DNA of 64,000 bases from Diprion similis (lineage: Eukaryota; Arthropoda; Insecta; Hymenoptera; Diprionidae): the NCBI RefSeq assembly GCF_021155765.1, contig NC_060118.1:2852001-2916000 (forward strand), written 5' to 3'. The notes under the pieces were generated by a model. That model was given only the letters and a program-made list of their open reading frames with translations, did no database searches and had not been told where the DNA came from. A program made the position numbers and the translations under genes. Of this stretch, positions 1 through 11,860 are shown piece after piece (position 1 is the first letter of the stretch; every line of letters starts with the position of its first letter).

Positions 1-144
1 ACTTTACATACGATGAGACGATTGTTGCTCTAGTAGATCGCTAAATTTGTTCATATGCGTATCCAACAACATACCTGATTGACCAGTTCTCTGCAAGACC
101 GCGAAATCATCCGGGGATAATTCTACATACCTGCGACGATTCAT
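1..144 (-). CDS. Partial ORF running off the window edge, unknown
   Basis: A minus-strand reading frame starts at ATG 144 with MNRRRYVELSPDDFAVL and is still open at base 1. The segment MLLDTHMNKFSDLLEQ loosely resembles the start of Ulp1-type cysteine protease domains found in some insect transposons, where a W/L-L-x-D-x-H-I-N-x-A motif opens the domain. The catalytic His, Asp and Cys would lie outside the window, so this is only a resemblance. An in-frame extension to base 189 is possible. It may equally be chance coding. Confidence 0.25.
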
Positions 145-642
145 GGTAGTATTATTTTTTATTTTTTCCTCTTTTCCACTCAACTTCACGCTCGCTCACA
201 AATCAGCAACAATTCTCCAATTATACTTTTGACACCGATGTAATTGATTTTATCACGTCACACTCACAAACTCGAACGATTAAATCCATTATGAACGTAT
301 ACGACGTAACGGTCTGGTAATCGAACATAAACTGAAGATTACATACAATGACGGGAGCACAACATAAATACACGACGTCCATGTGCCCGTCAATACGCCT
401 ATAGAATTCAATCAATGTAGAGGTGGTTCGAGTTTTCATCTACGACGAATACCCAAACAAACATTTCCAACTCTATCATGACACAATAATATATATGGGA
501 TATGCCGTGAATATTTCCATATATATACAAAATAGCCGTGCACCTGACGCACTGAGGGAGACAACCAGATTTACCTACAAGTCCACGTACCTCAATCGCA
601 AATTTTATACGCAATTTCCATAAAGCACTCACGCTCGAGGGT

Positions 643-1690
643 GTGTTCCCCATAGATGTGAAAATTCACCAGGTAGATGACCTAGAGCACAGGAATTCCA
701 GAATGTTGGCCCTGGAAATCAGAAGTCACCAGATGTTCGACCTGGAGCGCAGGAACTACGGTGCGCTTATCCTGCAACTAAAAATTCACCAGGTCAAGGA
801 CCCGGAGCGCGGGAACTACGGTGCAGGGGTTCTGGAAATCGGAATTCACCAGGTAATAGGCCTGGAGCGCAGAAACCACGGTGTGCCAGTCCTGGAAATC
901 GGAATTCACCAGGTAATGGACCTGGAGCGCAGGGACCACGGTGCGCCGGCCCTAAAACTTGAAATTCACCAGGTAATGGACCTGGAGCGCAGGAACCACG
1001 GTGCGCTGTCCTGGAAATCGGAATTCACCAGGTAATGGACTTGGAGCGCAGGAAACACGGTACGCTGGTCCTAGAACTCGGAATTCACCAGATAATGGAC
1101 CTGGAGTGCAGAAACCACGGTGCGCCGTCCTGGAAATCGGAATTCACCAGGAAATGGACCTGGAGCGCAGGAACTACGGTGCACCGGTCCTGGAAGTCAA
1201 AATTCACCAGGTGAAGGACCTCAAACGCAAGAACCACCGGGCGCTTCTCCTAAAAGTCAAAATTCACCAGGTAAAGGACCTGGAGCGCGGGAACTACGGT
1301 ACGCTGATCTTGGAAGTCGGAATTCACCAGGTAATTAACCTGGAGCACAGGAACTACGGTGCGCTTATCCTGAACTTCAAAATTCACCAGGTCAAGGACC
1401 TGGAGCGCAGGAACCACGAAGCGGTGGTCCTGGAAATCGGAATTCACCAGGTAATGAACCTGGAGCGCAGGGACCACGGTGCGCCGGTCCTAAAACTTGG
1501 AATTCACAAGGTAATAGACCTGGAACGCAGGAACCACGGAGCGCTGGTCCTGGAAGTCAAATTTCACCAGGTAATGGACCTGGAGCGCAGACAGGAAAGT
1601 CGGAATTCACCAGGTAGAAGACCCGGAGCACGGAAATTTACCCCACAAGTCAAAAATCACCAGGTCGACGATTTGGAGCGCAGAAACTAA
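643..1690. repeat. 60-bp minisatellite block A (about 17 units)
   Basis: About 17 tandem copies of a roughly 60-bp unit, each opening with AATTCACCAGGT and continuing through ACCTGGAGCGCAGGAAC. Units differ by scattered substitutions and occasional 1-bp indels. Because 60 is a multiple of three, long open frames arise (643-1035 and 1001-1690 on plus, others on minus) encoding a drifting 20-residue repeat with IHQVMDLERRN. The frame changes where a unit loses one base, near 1014. I read this as a minisatellite rather than a protein gene. Confidence 0.9.
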
Positions 1691-1915
1691 GATGCGCTCC
1701 TCCTGGGAGGTGGAGGACCTGGTGCTCGAATTCCGTGGAGCACGATTTTCGTACGTCCGCTCTACCGCGCGTTCAGTTCTGGACTGAGGAATTCTGCCGA
1801 TTGATTTTCGTCGGCTGGGAGTATACGACGTCATGAAAGAAAAAAATTCCGGTCGTCACTTTCGGGACCGACGAACAGACGAAATTTTCTGCCTTCGAAC
1901 TTTAATATATAGATT
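1650..1915. repeat. Shared flank of the 60-bp minisatellite, copy 1
   Basis: About 265 bp following block A are repeated almost exactly after block B at 4898-5163. Both begin with the last minisatellite unit (AAATCACCAGGTCGACGATT), pass through CTCCTCCTGGGAGGTGGAGG and GTGGAGCA, and end in AGATTCC or AGATTACC. The two blocks therefore belong to one larger repeat family whose right end is constant and whose array length varies. Confidence 0.85.
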
Positions 1916-3315
1916 ACCTACGCGATCTTGACAAAATACAGTCGATCTGATGAATTTTTATTTACATACTCAAGCTACATTCGACGTTTCGAAATTATTC
2001 TCTCAAAACATGCGAGTACAAATGAAGATTGTATCTCTGAATTTACTTTTCGACTATCATTACATCGTACATTGGCTACGATAACATCGCTGATTGAAAT
2101 ACATATGTAAGTTTTGAATTAACGAATACTTAAAGATTTGATGTGTTTACGTAACGTTTCTCGCAGATACCGAGATGAATTTTTTGGAATTATTGTTGAA
2201 GCATTACGTTACCATAGCCAATCAACGTCTACAACTGAAAATAACTGCTATCTTATATTCTAAAAGTTTGAATTACTACTCTAGACTTCTCTCCGCTGAT
2301 TTTTGGTGCGCTCCGCTGGTGAAGTAGCTGATTTTTATGCTCGTGCGCTCGCTTACTCGTTGACAGTGTTTCACTTGATTATATGATTTTTACCAGATAT
2401 CTTACGCCCTCGCTACTTGAGGATTTTTCAATGGGTAATAAACGATAATCAATATATTATCACAACATGTGTGCAAATACACAATTCAAGAAATACTCAT
2501 GCCAATGTGGTGTATCCAGGATCATCAACCCCGTTTTTTTTATCACCTTTTCAAAGTGCGGTCGGTAACTCAGTTGAGTAAACTTGTATACATGACAGTA
2601 ACCAAATTGTGTTCTTCATTATTCAACAAAATATTAAATCTCTAAATCTCTCTAAGTGTACGGATCTCTAAATGTACTGATAGTGATTAACAAATTATAC
2701 GGAATAATAATAAAAATATATATATATCAACGATGAACTTTCTTCGTAAAGTCATTGATTTAAACATCCTTTCGCATTGCAATAACTCTTAACAAAATTC
2801 AATAATTATATAAAAAAGAAATGAATGTTATTTACCTGATAATAAGGTACTGAATGAATGTGATCTACATACGATGTTTCTGAATTCTGACATTATTATT
2901 ATTCATTGTAAATATTTCTAAACGATTAATATTTTTTTTTGTTTTTTACATTTATTTCAATAATAATTCCGTAATATCAGCAACTGCCAATATGGTATTC
3001 CATTCGTCAGCTAAAGAAGAAAACGTAATAATTTCGATAATAGATTTTCTTCTGACATTTCAATATAATGTTTCTGAAAATTGATGTACTGAAAGTAGTT
3101 TAACTTTAAAATCTCATACAAAACGTTATACTTTTACGGAATTCTGAAATAGCAATGCAAGCAGCTAATTGTTAGTAACCTGAACAAAGCAAAGGATGCT
3201 CAACAATTTGTAAATTCAGCTACTCATCTGTATTCATTCTTTCTGCACGGAAATATGTCACGTAAATGTTACACCTGTTGTATGATATGTACAGTTCTTT
3301 TTTGAAGTCGGAACT
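1916..3315. other. AT-rich DNA, no gene seen
   Basis: AT-rich sequence with only short chance ORFs. I find no RNA gene, long repeat or recognisable protein fragment. A cluster of short direct repeats (tctaaatctctctaag, tctctaaatgtac) lies near 2640-2680, and a short TA run lies near 2718. Confidence 0.5.
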
Positions 3316-3319
3316 TCAT

Positions 3320-4245
3320 CAATTGTAAATTTTATCTCGAACATGCATTTCAATTTGTTAATGCAACACATTACGTTTTCAATAATTAGATCTTAACCGA
3401 CTGAATACATATCTCCACTGTCATAGTTACAATGTTATAAAATATAATACATATTCTGTAGCTGAAGCAGGACACTTGTATACATGACGCGAACACAATC
3501 TGCAATCAAATTAGTTTTATAACATGCTACACACACATGTAAGTACAGTGTATCCTAATTTAATGAAGATGAATTTTTTCAAGAATCAGGACTGGACCAT
3601 CCGCGGAGTAAAAAATTCTAGTCGAGTATTTGAATGTGTACAATGCCAGCTACTCACCAACTTTATGATTGACCTCCTGTTCGGCATTAATAATTTTTTT
3701 TTTTGTTATTCTGAATTTGATCTGAAACATGCATATTGGCTTGTTAATATAAACATAACATTTTCAATAATCCAAATTCATCCGACTGAATTATTACCTC
3801 TACTTCTTAATTATGATAATTGTACAAAATCCAATACACTCTATGTAATGCTACACCCCCATGTAAGTCCAGTGTAACGTGATTTTATAAAAATGAATTT
3901 TTTCAAGAAACACAACTGGACCATCAGCAGAGTAAAAAATTCTAGTCGAGTATTTAAATGTGTACAATGTCAGCAACTCACCAACTTTAGTGTTATGAGC
4001 CTGCTCGGCTTTCCTTTTTTTTATTGTGATTCTCAACTTTATCTGAAACATGCAAATTGGCTTGTTAATATGAACATAACTATGACAATTGTAAAAAATC
4101 TCATACATCTAATACATTCCATGTAATGCTTCACCCGTATGTAAGTCCAGTGTATCGTGATTTTATAAAAATGAATTTTTTCTAGAAACACGACTGGACC
4201 ATTATCGAAGTGAAAAATTGTAGTTGAGTATTCGAATTTGAATTT
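3320..4245. repeat. Degenerate ~280-325 bp tandem repeat
   Basis: The phrase ATGAATTTTTTCAAGAA, preceded by CATGTAAGTMCAGTGTA and followed by GGACCAT and AAAAATT, recurs at about 3568, 3892 and 4170. Unit starts near 3523, 3848 and 4127 give periods of 325 and 279 bp. An older, more diverged unit occupies about 3320-3520, shown by the AACATGCAT..TTGTTAAT motif. The short ORFs here are internal to the repeat. The last unit runs directly into minisatellite block B. Confidence 0.75.
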
Positions 4246-4255
4246 GAAATCGGTA

Positions 4256-4940
4256 TTTACCAGGTCAAGGACCTGGAGAACGGAAACCACGGAGCGCTTC
4301 TCGTGATTGTCGAAATTCACCAGGTGACGTACCTGGTGCGCAGAACCATGGAGCTGGTCCTGGAAGTCAAAATTTACCAGCTAATGGACCTGGAGCGCAG
4401 GAACTACGGTGCACTGGTCCTGGAAGTCAAAATGCACCAGGTCAAGGACCTGAAACGCAAGAACTACGGGGCGCTTCTCCTAAAAGTCAAAATTCACCAG
4501 GTGAAGGACCCGGAGCGCAGGAACTACAGTGCGCTGATCCTGGAAGTCTGAATTCACCAGGTAATCAACCTGGAGCACAGGAACTACGGTGCGCTCATCT
4601 TGAAATTCAAAATTCACCAGGTCAAGGACCTGGAGCACAGAAACCGCCGCGCGCTCTTCGTGGAAGTCGAAATATACCAGGTCAAGGACCTGGAACGCAG
4701 GATCCACGGAAAGCTGGTCCTGGAGGTCAACATTCACCAGGTAACGGACCTGGTGCGCAGAACCACGGAGCGCTGGTCCTGGAAGTCAAAATTCACCAGG
4801 TAATGGACCTGGAGCGCAGGAACCACGGAGCGGTGGTCCTGAAAGTCGGAATTCAACAGGTCAAAGACCTGGAGCACGGAAATTTCTCCCGCAAGTCAAA
4901 AATCACCAGGTCGACGATTTGGAGCGCAGAAACTAAGATG
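4256..4940. repeat. 60-bp minisatellite block B (about 11 units)
   Basis: About 11 copies of the same unit as block A (CACCAGGT, then GACCTGGAGCGCAGGAAC). The array begins abruptly inside a copy of the ~300-bp tandem repeat and ends in the shared flank. Several units match particular units in block A better than their neighbours, for example the CAAACGCAAGAAC type, so the arrays probably came from one ancestral array. Confidence 0.88.
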
Positions 4941-5163
4941 CGCTCCTCCTGGGAGGTGGAGGACCTGGTGCTCGAATTCCGTGGAGCATGATTTTCGTAC
5001 GTCCGCTCTACCGCGCGTTTAGTTCTGGACTGAGGAATTCTGCCGATTCATTTTCGTCGACTGGGAGTATACGACGTTATGAAAGAAAAAAATTCCGGTG
5101 ACGTCACTTCCCGGACAGACGAACAGATGAAATTTTCCGCCTTTGAACTTTAATATATAGATT
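4898..5163. repeat. Shared flank of the 60-bp minisatellite, copy 2
   Basis: Near-identical to 1650-1915, with only a few substitutions and a small indel near the end (ATTCCGGTGACGTCACTT here versus ATTCCGGTCGTCACTT there). It marks the constant right end of the minisatellite-bearing repeat. Confidence 0.85.
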
Positions 5164-5165
5164 CC

Positions 5166-5735
5166 TCAGTGAAGTGGTTTTCAAACTGCAAAGATCTCTG
5201 AGCGCACAACTATTTATAATTTCAGTAGGCCGGGCTTTGTTTAGACCAAATGCTCATACAATACGCTAACCCATCGCTCCTTAAGTGTATGAAATTTTAC
5301 TATGACCCACTAACGTAAACTCCACGGCGGCTAGTATCGAGGCACCCGTAGACGGGCTAAAAATTAAACCAAAGCCATGCCGACCTAGGCATCAGTCCTC
5401 TACCCAATACAGACTACATGTCAGCACCGGAGGATCTATCACGAGACCACAAAATCAGAATATGTCACACAAATACACGGCGTACAGTACAAGCGCTAGC
5501 ATCCTATCCCTCGTAGCATTATCTATCTGCGATTTTCGGTTGCAAGAGAGTACGTTAGTTTTACGCGAACGATGACAAACATGCAATAATATTCCCTCAG
5601 CATCCTTTCGCTGCCTCGCAGATATATCAAATGCTGACCCTTTCAGGTGTAGGGGGTGAAGCGGGAACCGGCCTGTTCACTGTAACAACCTATGAATGAT
5701 GTTACATCGAAATGAGACGGTGTTTGCAAACTGTA
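5166..5735. other. Region before the R2 remnant, no clear gene
   Basis: No open frame of note and no repeat I can place. It may hold decayed 5' sequence of the R2-type element that starts to be readable at about 5740, but I see no conserved N-terminal zinc-finger or Myb-like motif. A stop codon lies in frame just before the readable part. Confidence 0.4.
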
Positions 5736-5739
5736 GACC

Positions 5740-7592
5740 AAACCGTTGACAATGATAGATATCTTGCGACCTATAACAGTTAAAGAGGTCAGAACTCGAG
5801 TGGAAGGGATCAGGGGCAACTCTGCAGCAGGCCCCAATGGGGTGCGAAAGGCACAGCTCACGAAACTGGAGCTAATAGAAATCCTCACGATACACTTCAA
5901 TTCATTAGTGGTCAAGGGAGTATTCCCAGAGTTGTGGAAAGTGAATCGTATATCACTAATCTCAAACAACGGCAAAGACAAGAAAGACGTCAGAAACTGC
6001 CAACCCATCACGATAGGTTCGATGGTGGGCCGCATTTTCTCGAGTATGATTGACCTGAAGCTCGGAACATTTGTGACCCAGATAGTGAGGCAAAAGGGCT
6101 TCACGAGCGGGGATAGGTGTAGGCAGAACATCACCATTCTCACAGAAACTATTGATGAATATTGTTATGACTGTGGTTGATAAAGCCAAGGCATTCGACA
6201 CCCTGCCTCACAGTGCGTTCCGTAAGGGTCTAAGGAACAAGAGAGTACCGCAAGAACTAGTTTATCTTCTGACGGACATGTATTCAGAGTGCACGACGTC
6301 GATAAAGGCATACGGTGACAAAACGGTAGTCGTTGAGCTACAGAGAGGTGTCAAGCAGGGCGACCCTCTATCACCCCTGCTCTTTAACCTCGCAATAAAG
6401 GAATATATAAGGCAAATTACAATGAAGCGAGAAAGGTTGGCAATGGTTAACCAAACACTGTCTGCTCTAGCCTTTGCAGACGACATAGTGCTAGTGGCAA
6501 AAGATGGGTCGAAAGCACAAGCCAGATTCATAAGATTATCCAGGTGATGAAGAATGTCGGAGGCCTGAGCCTCAAACCCTGGCGAAAGTTTACAACTCCC
6601 CCAAGCTTATGCACGAACTTATGTATAGTCGGAGCACCCGCTAAAAGAACTCTCAAAATGTTGGACGGATGGGATTGGACAATAAGAGAAGGAGATACTT
6701 TACCTAATGACATCCACTGCCTTGGGTTTTTTCCATATGCCAAAGAAGGACGGGGGTCTAGGGCTGCTCAGATTTGAGCAAGCAGTAAGCTTCGCTATAC
6801 TCAGAGGAGCAGTCAAAATGAGTGAATCAGTAGGTCTGATAGTGTGGCACGCACTACGACAAAATAATGGCAGATCCAAGAGAATCGCCGGTAACTTGAA
6901 ACTAGATTGGCCAACTCAGGTTGAATCAATTGAACACGCCAAGATGAAGGCCACGAAAACTGAATCGAAGAACTGGGAGGAGAAAGTATCCCAGGGCCAT
7001 GGCGTGGCCAAATTCCGGAATGAGGTAGGCAACAAGTGGCTGTCAAACCCGGCGCTCCTAAATTCTTCGCGCCATCTCAGCGCGATAAGATGACGGACTA
7101 ACATTTTTGGGACCCGAGTTGTGCTCGCACGAGCAAATGAAACCATCGACACGATTTGCAGGAGGTGTCGACGAAAGCCCGATTTCCTATGGCATATTCT
7201 AGGAAAGTGCATATATACGAAGAGTGCGAGGATACGACGACACAACGAGATGAAGGCGTTCGTAAGCAGCCAGATCGCGAAACACACAGTTTCCGAAGAG
7301 CCCATGGTGCATTAATAATGTGGTGCACGTCATTGATGTGACGCTGCGGTATGAAAACCACCAATACCTGGACAAGTATATCGAAGTAGCGGAACTCATT
7401 AGCAATCGCACTAACAAGACGGTAAGTATGGTTGCACCGATTGTCGTGGGTAGCAAAGACACAATGCCGCAAGCGACGTTGATGGCTCTTGAAGCACTGG
7501 GACTCGAGACTAAGAACTCTCTGAATATATCTATCATGGCATTGAGATCGTCTATAGAGATAGCAGACGCCTTTTTATGGATGCATGCATAG
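5740..7592 (+). pseudogene. R2-clade non-LTR retrotransposon, broken ORF
   Basis: Fragments in changing frames keep the order of an R2 polyprotein C-terminal half. A segment with NSAAGPNGVRKAQL (5805-5870) opens the reverse transcriptase, then DKAKAFDTLPH (6181-6210), RGVKQGDPLSPLLFN (6343-6388) and LAFADDIVLVA (6469-6500). After these come a GGLGLL stretch (6755-6770), a CxxC..H..C zinc knuckle with CRRCRRKP (7160-7215) and a restriction-like endonuclease part with DVTLRYE and KTVSMVAPIVVGS (7330-7450). Frame changes near 6150, 6545, 6710 and 7315, plus stops, make it non-functional. The ORF ends at the TAG at 7590-7592, a few bases before 28S-like sequence. The family normally inserts by target-primed reverse transcription into 28S rDNA, and that context is kept here. 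Confidence 0.85.
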
Positions 7593-7597
7593 ATCAA

Positions 7598-8795
7598 CAC
7601 AGGAGTGGATGACCGAGATTCCCACTGTCCCTATCTACTATCCGGTAAAACCACTGCCAAGAGAACGCGCTAGAAAAAAGTTGCGGGAAAAGAAGACCCT
7701 GTTGAACTTGACTCTAGTCTGGCCCTGTGAGAAGACATAAGAGGTGGAGCATAAGTGGAAGGTGGCAGCATCGCCAGTGAAATACCACCACCTTAATCGT
7801 CTCTTTACTTACTCGGTTGGGCTAAGCGCGTGCGCCGAGAGTTTTCGTTCCGGCTGTCACGGTGCTCTACAGCCAAGCGTGTAAAAGTCGCGTGAGGTTT
7901 CGGCCGATCGTCAGTCATACTCCCGCGTGATCCGGTTCGAGGACACTCGCAGGTGGGGAGTTTGTCTGGGGCGGTACATCTGTCAAAGAATAACGTAGGT
8001 GTCCTAAGGCTAGCTGAACGAGGACAGAAACCTCGCGTAGAGCAAAAGGGCGAGAGCTGGCTTGATTTCGATGTTCAGTACGCATAGAGACTGCGAAAGT
8101 ACGGCCTATCGATCCTTTTGGCTTAAAGAGTTTTCACCAAAAGGTATCAGAAAAGTTACCGCAGGGATAACTGGGTTGTGGTGGCCAAGCGTTCATAGCG
8201 ACGTCGCTTTCTGATCCTCCGATATCAGCTCTTTCTATCATTGGAGAGCAAAATTCGCCAAGCGTTGGATTGTTCACCCACCAATAGGGAACGTGAGTTG
8301 GGTTTAGACCGTCGTGAGCAAGGTTTGTTTTACCATACTGATGACTTGTCGGTACGACAGTGATCCTGCTCAGTACGAGAGGAACCGTAAATTCAGATAT
8401 TTGGTTCATGCACTCGTTCGAGCAGCCGGAGGTGCGAAGCTCCCATCCATGGAGTTATGTCTGAACGCCTCTGAGGCCGTATCTTCTGTAATCAGAGGAA
8501 CAACGATATTTCTAGGTGTCTCGTGGGTAGAAAGGCTTGAATCTAAGGGACTTTACTACGTAGCCAGTCCACGGACCGGTCGTCGCACGAGCCCCTTTGC
8601 CGGTCGGGGTCTCCGGCCTTCGTCGAGATCTGCCCGCTTGTTGGTCTGGCTTCCGACGGTCGATAATGGGACATCCAGTTCGATGTCGAGATTCAAAATC
8701 ATCTGTAGACGACTTAGGTACCTGGTAGAGTGTTCTACTCGGTGGAGCAGTTACCACGCTGCGATCTGTTCAGACTCAGCCCTTGGCTTGGGAAT
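7598..8795 (+). rRNA. 28S rRNA 3' portion, degenerate copy
   Basis: Homology to the 3' third of insect 28S rRNA starts near GAGATTCCCACTGTCCCTAT (7609) and continues through GAAGACCCTGTTGA, GGATAACTGGGTTGTGG, CAAGCGTTGGATTGTTCACC and CAGTACGAGAGGAACCG to CTCAGCCCTTGGCTTGG near 8790. Many normally invariant positions differ from the canonical sequence as I know it, for example in the GGCTTGTGGC and CCTTCGATGTCGGC core segments. This looks like a decayed or divergent rDNA copy rather than a working gene. The part upstream of the R2 insertion region is absent from this window. Confidence 0.85.
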
Positions 8796-9945
8796 TCGTC
8801 TTGTCAGTTGGACAAGGCCCTACTTTCGCGTTGGGCGCGGTGCTATTGCACACCACTCGCGCGAAACGCAGGGAGTCCGGTGACGCGACGCGCTGCTTGT
8901 CCTGCCGGACGAGTCGCGGGCGTACCGGCGTTTCTTTCAACGGGGACAGTGGCAATGCGAGACCGGTGACTTAAAAGAAAAATCAAGTGCTCGTGCCTAG
9001 TCGCGCTCTTAGATCGTGTCGTTGAGACCGCCTGGGTGGCGCTCCGGGCCGGCAACGTGAAGACAGAGGTCCCAGATTGCGACTTGTGATCATTTTTCCG
9101 TCTCGGACGCGGAGAAGGCAATGCGTGAGCGGTCGGAGGTGCACCCGTTCAACGCCGTGCCGTTTAATCGCCGAGTCGGCAACCAAGGTAATGCAACTTT
9201 GCTATTCGGCGGCCGGCGAAATGCGAACATTTTTGTCCCGGGCGAGGTAAAGACGATGCGTGCCCGCTAGGAAAAGCGACCCTCGGCTGAGCTGCCGAGG
9301 CCCGGGGACGACGGACCGCCGCGCCGGCCTAGGACCAATCGACCAAACGCGGCGTGGCGGGGCTTGTCGAAATTATTGTACCGGTCGACCGGCGGGCAAT
9401 GCGCCGGATGCCCCATGTAGGCCGGAGGCGGCGCTAGGTAAGATGAGCACTGCGAACCGATCGACGGTCGAACGGAGTCGTGGAAATTTCCGTCACGGTC
9501 GACAGAAAGGCGATGCGCCGGAACTCGGAGTCGGTCTGTGGCTGAACTTGTGAAAAATCGTTGCCCCGTTCAATTGGTAAGCGATGCGCCGGCTGATGGA
9601 GTCGGCCCAAAGCCGGACTTGTGAAAAACTTGCTCTCGTCCCGGTCAACGAAAGGGCAACGGCTTCCGTCGTCGGTCCAAGGTCGGACTTGTAGAAAACC
9701 CCTGCCCCGGTCGACCAAAAGGCAATGCGCCTGAACCCGTCGTCGGTCCGATACCGGAAAGCCGATAAGCTTTAGAGAATTTGGCTCAAGGAGTCTTGTC
9801 CAGCAGCGACAGAGTCCCGACGCCGAGCAATTTTTTGAATAGCCCACAGAGGTTCCGCGCCGAATGCCTACCGTGTTAACACCACATCGGCGTCGACGTC
9901 CTAGCGGCCAGTTTCCTACTAGTCAGAGGAGCGACTCGGGCGTGC
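8796..9945. repeat. rDNA spacer-like GC-rich repeats
   Basis: GC-rich sequence follows the 28S end. A motif of the form GGCAATGCG or GGCGATGCGCCGG recurs at about 8950, 9116, 9250, 9394, 9507, 9580, 9653 and 9720. The last four are spaced 67-73 bp apart and share CCGGTCGAC and GTCGTCGGTC flanks. This fits the downstream spacer of an rDNA unit with degenerate subrepeats. Short ORFs here have no support as genes. Confidence 0.65.
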
Positions 9946-9949
9946 CAAG

Positions 9950-10605
9950 GTCCCAGCAGAAGAATTGAAGTTATTTCGATTTGGAGAAAAGTTAGCCAGA
10001 TATTCTACATTTTCACAGGATTTTGCCAAGTTATGAGTCAAACCTGAGATTCTCGGGTGGGTTCGACGGACTTGCAGACACTCAGCCAGCCCGCACCAAA
10101 AAATCAGAGAAATGTTGGTAAATAGCCAGGAAAACCACGATTTTCCTCGTTTTCTGATCGATCTGACCAAGTTTTGATGTAAATCAGAAATCCTTGAATG
10201 CGCTCGTCAGACTTCCGAACACTCGGGTCAGCACAGGAGAAAAATTGAAGATCTCTAGGTTTGGACACGAGATTCCTACATTTTGCGACGGAATTTCTTC
10301 AGTTATAAGTCGAACCTGAAATTCTGACGTGGGTCTGACAAACTTGCAGACACTCAGCCAGCCCGCACCAAAAAATTAGAGAAAGTTTGGTTATTAGCCG
10401 AGTAAACCACAATTTTCGTCGGTTTTTGACCGATCTCACCAAGTTTCGATCAAAACCAGAACTCCCTAAATGCGCTCGTCAGTCTTTTGACCACTCAGGT
10501 CAGCACAGGAGAAAAATTAGAGATCCCCAGATTTGGAGACGAGAGAGCCAAGAATTTGACATTTTGCGACGGAATTTCTTCAGTTCCCCAATAAACACAG
10601 GATGG
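9950..10605. repeat. ~275-bp satellite, block 1
   Basis: About 2.3 tandem units. CTTGCAGACACTCAGCCAGC occurs at 10071 and 10343, a period of 272 bp. Units contain a hyphenated inverted repeat of the GTCGAAC..GTTCGAC type and end in GCGCTCGTCAG..CACTCGGGTCAG. The same family forms the blocks at 49,145-49,597 and 55,107-55,675. Here it lies next to the rDNA spacer. Confidence 0.88.
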
Positions 10606-10739
10606 TCAAAACTACGTGTTATACACGAAAAATAGGTATAAATATAGTATGGGTATAAAATATAACTATTCTTTATATACGTTTTATAAATTTACTTCTA
10701 TAAAACCACTATCTTATACGTTTTTATTGAGTCGACATT
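10606..10739. other. AT-rich junction, nothing seen
   Basis: Short AT-rich stretch between the satellite and the 228-bp tandem repeat with no gene or repeat I can assign. Confidence 0.4.
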
Positions 10740-11860
10740 CATATTGTAGGTACGTACGACGTATAAGTGCTGTGTTACGTTATGCGTATATTCGAATGAA
10801 TTACTTGCAATGTGTGATAGACGTATTTGAAACACTATCTTTACACATCGTAACTCAAAAACCCCGCTGAATGTACCATATTCACGTTTAAATTACGCGC
10901 ATAACAGACGTCTATCGAAATCCAAATCTTACACGGTTCGATCACATCGTGGATACGTACATAAAACGTGTATCTCCAGTCCTTTGTTTACCCCTGACAA
11001 GAATGGTTACACGTGCATTCGCATGTATCGACTATTAGATATGATAGACGTATTTTAAACACGACCTTCACACTTCGTCGATAAAAACACTAATTTGAAA
11101 GAATGATTTTTACGTTCAAATTACGCCTACATCAGACGTCTATCGAAATCCAAATCTTACACGGTTCGATCACATTGTGGATACGTACATAAAACGTGTA
11201 TTTCCAGTCCTTTGTTTACCCCTGACAAGAATCGTTACACGTGTATTCGCATGTATCGACAATTAGATACGATAGACGTATTTCAAACACGACCTTTACA
11301 CTTCGTCGATGAAAACACCAATTTGAATGTACGATTTCTACGTTCAAATTACGCGTATATCAGATATCCATCGGAATTTGAAACTTATGCCGTTCGAGTA
11401 TACAAGGAACCTCTCTTGAACCGATGGCTCCGAGCTCCTTGGTGACAATCTAGATAGAACACACACGTATAGATAAAGTCTGAATGAGCGTCCATAATAC
11501 GTATACTATCCGTTATTGACGTATTTTACGAACATTACACGTGATTTAGACGGTCATTTAGACTTCATCTTTTCGTGTGTTCAATCTGGGAGCCAGCGCC
11601 AACACATGTAAAAGTTTCCGAGCGTTTGTTCGACACGCTTGCCTTATTGTCAGGTCAAAGTTGTGCATGTGTAACGTCAGCGGTCAGCACGTTGCTCGGC
11701 CTGTTGCGTCGCGCCGGTTGCAAGAGACGTTCCCTGTTTACGCAGATACGTGAACGTATAAATGCAGTATCCTGTTTATCCCTTACAAGACTTGGAATAT
11801 GATAATTGATAACTGTGCATGATGGACGTATCTCAAATACAACCTTCACGCATTATAAGT
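10740..11860. repeat. 228-bp tandem repeat
   Basis: CAGACGTCTATCGAAATCC occurs at 10905 and 11133 and a diverged form at 11361, giving a 228-bp period. Units carry ACACGGTTCGATCACAT, CCTTTGTTTACCCCTGACAA and GATAGACGTATTT. A diverged earlier unit lies at 10740-10900 and another at about 11450-11860 (CGTATAAATGCAG..CCCTTACAAGACT). No protein is supported. Confidence 0.8.

Noticed and set aside
643..1690. Repeat protein genes encoded by the 60-bp arrays
   Set aside because: Frames are open mainly because the unit length is a multiple of three; several frames on both strands are open at once and 1-bp unit variants shift the frame.
643..4940. CRISPR array
   Set aside because: Repeats are contiguous 60-bp tandem units with no unique spacers, and the genome is eukaryotic.
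8314..9847. Protein-coding ORFs over the 28S and spacer region
   Set aside because: They overlap rRNA homology and GC-rich repeats on both strands; no domain is recognisable.
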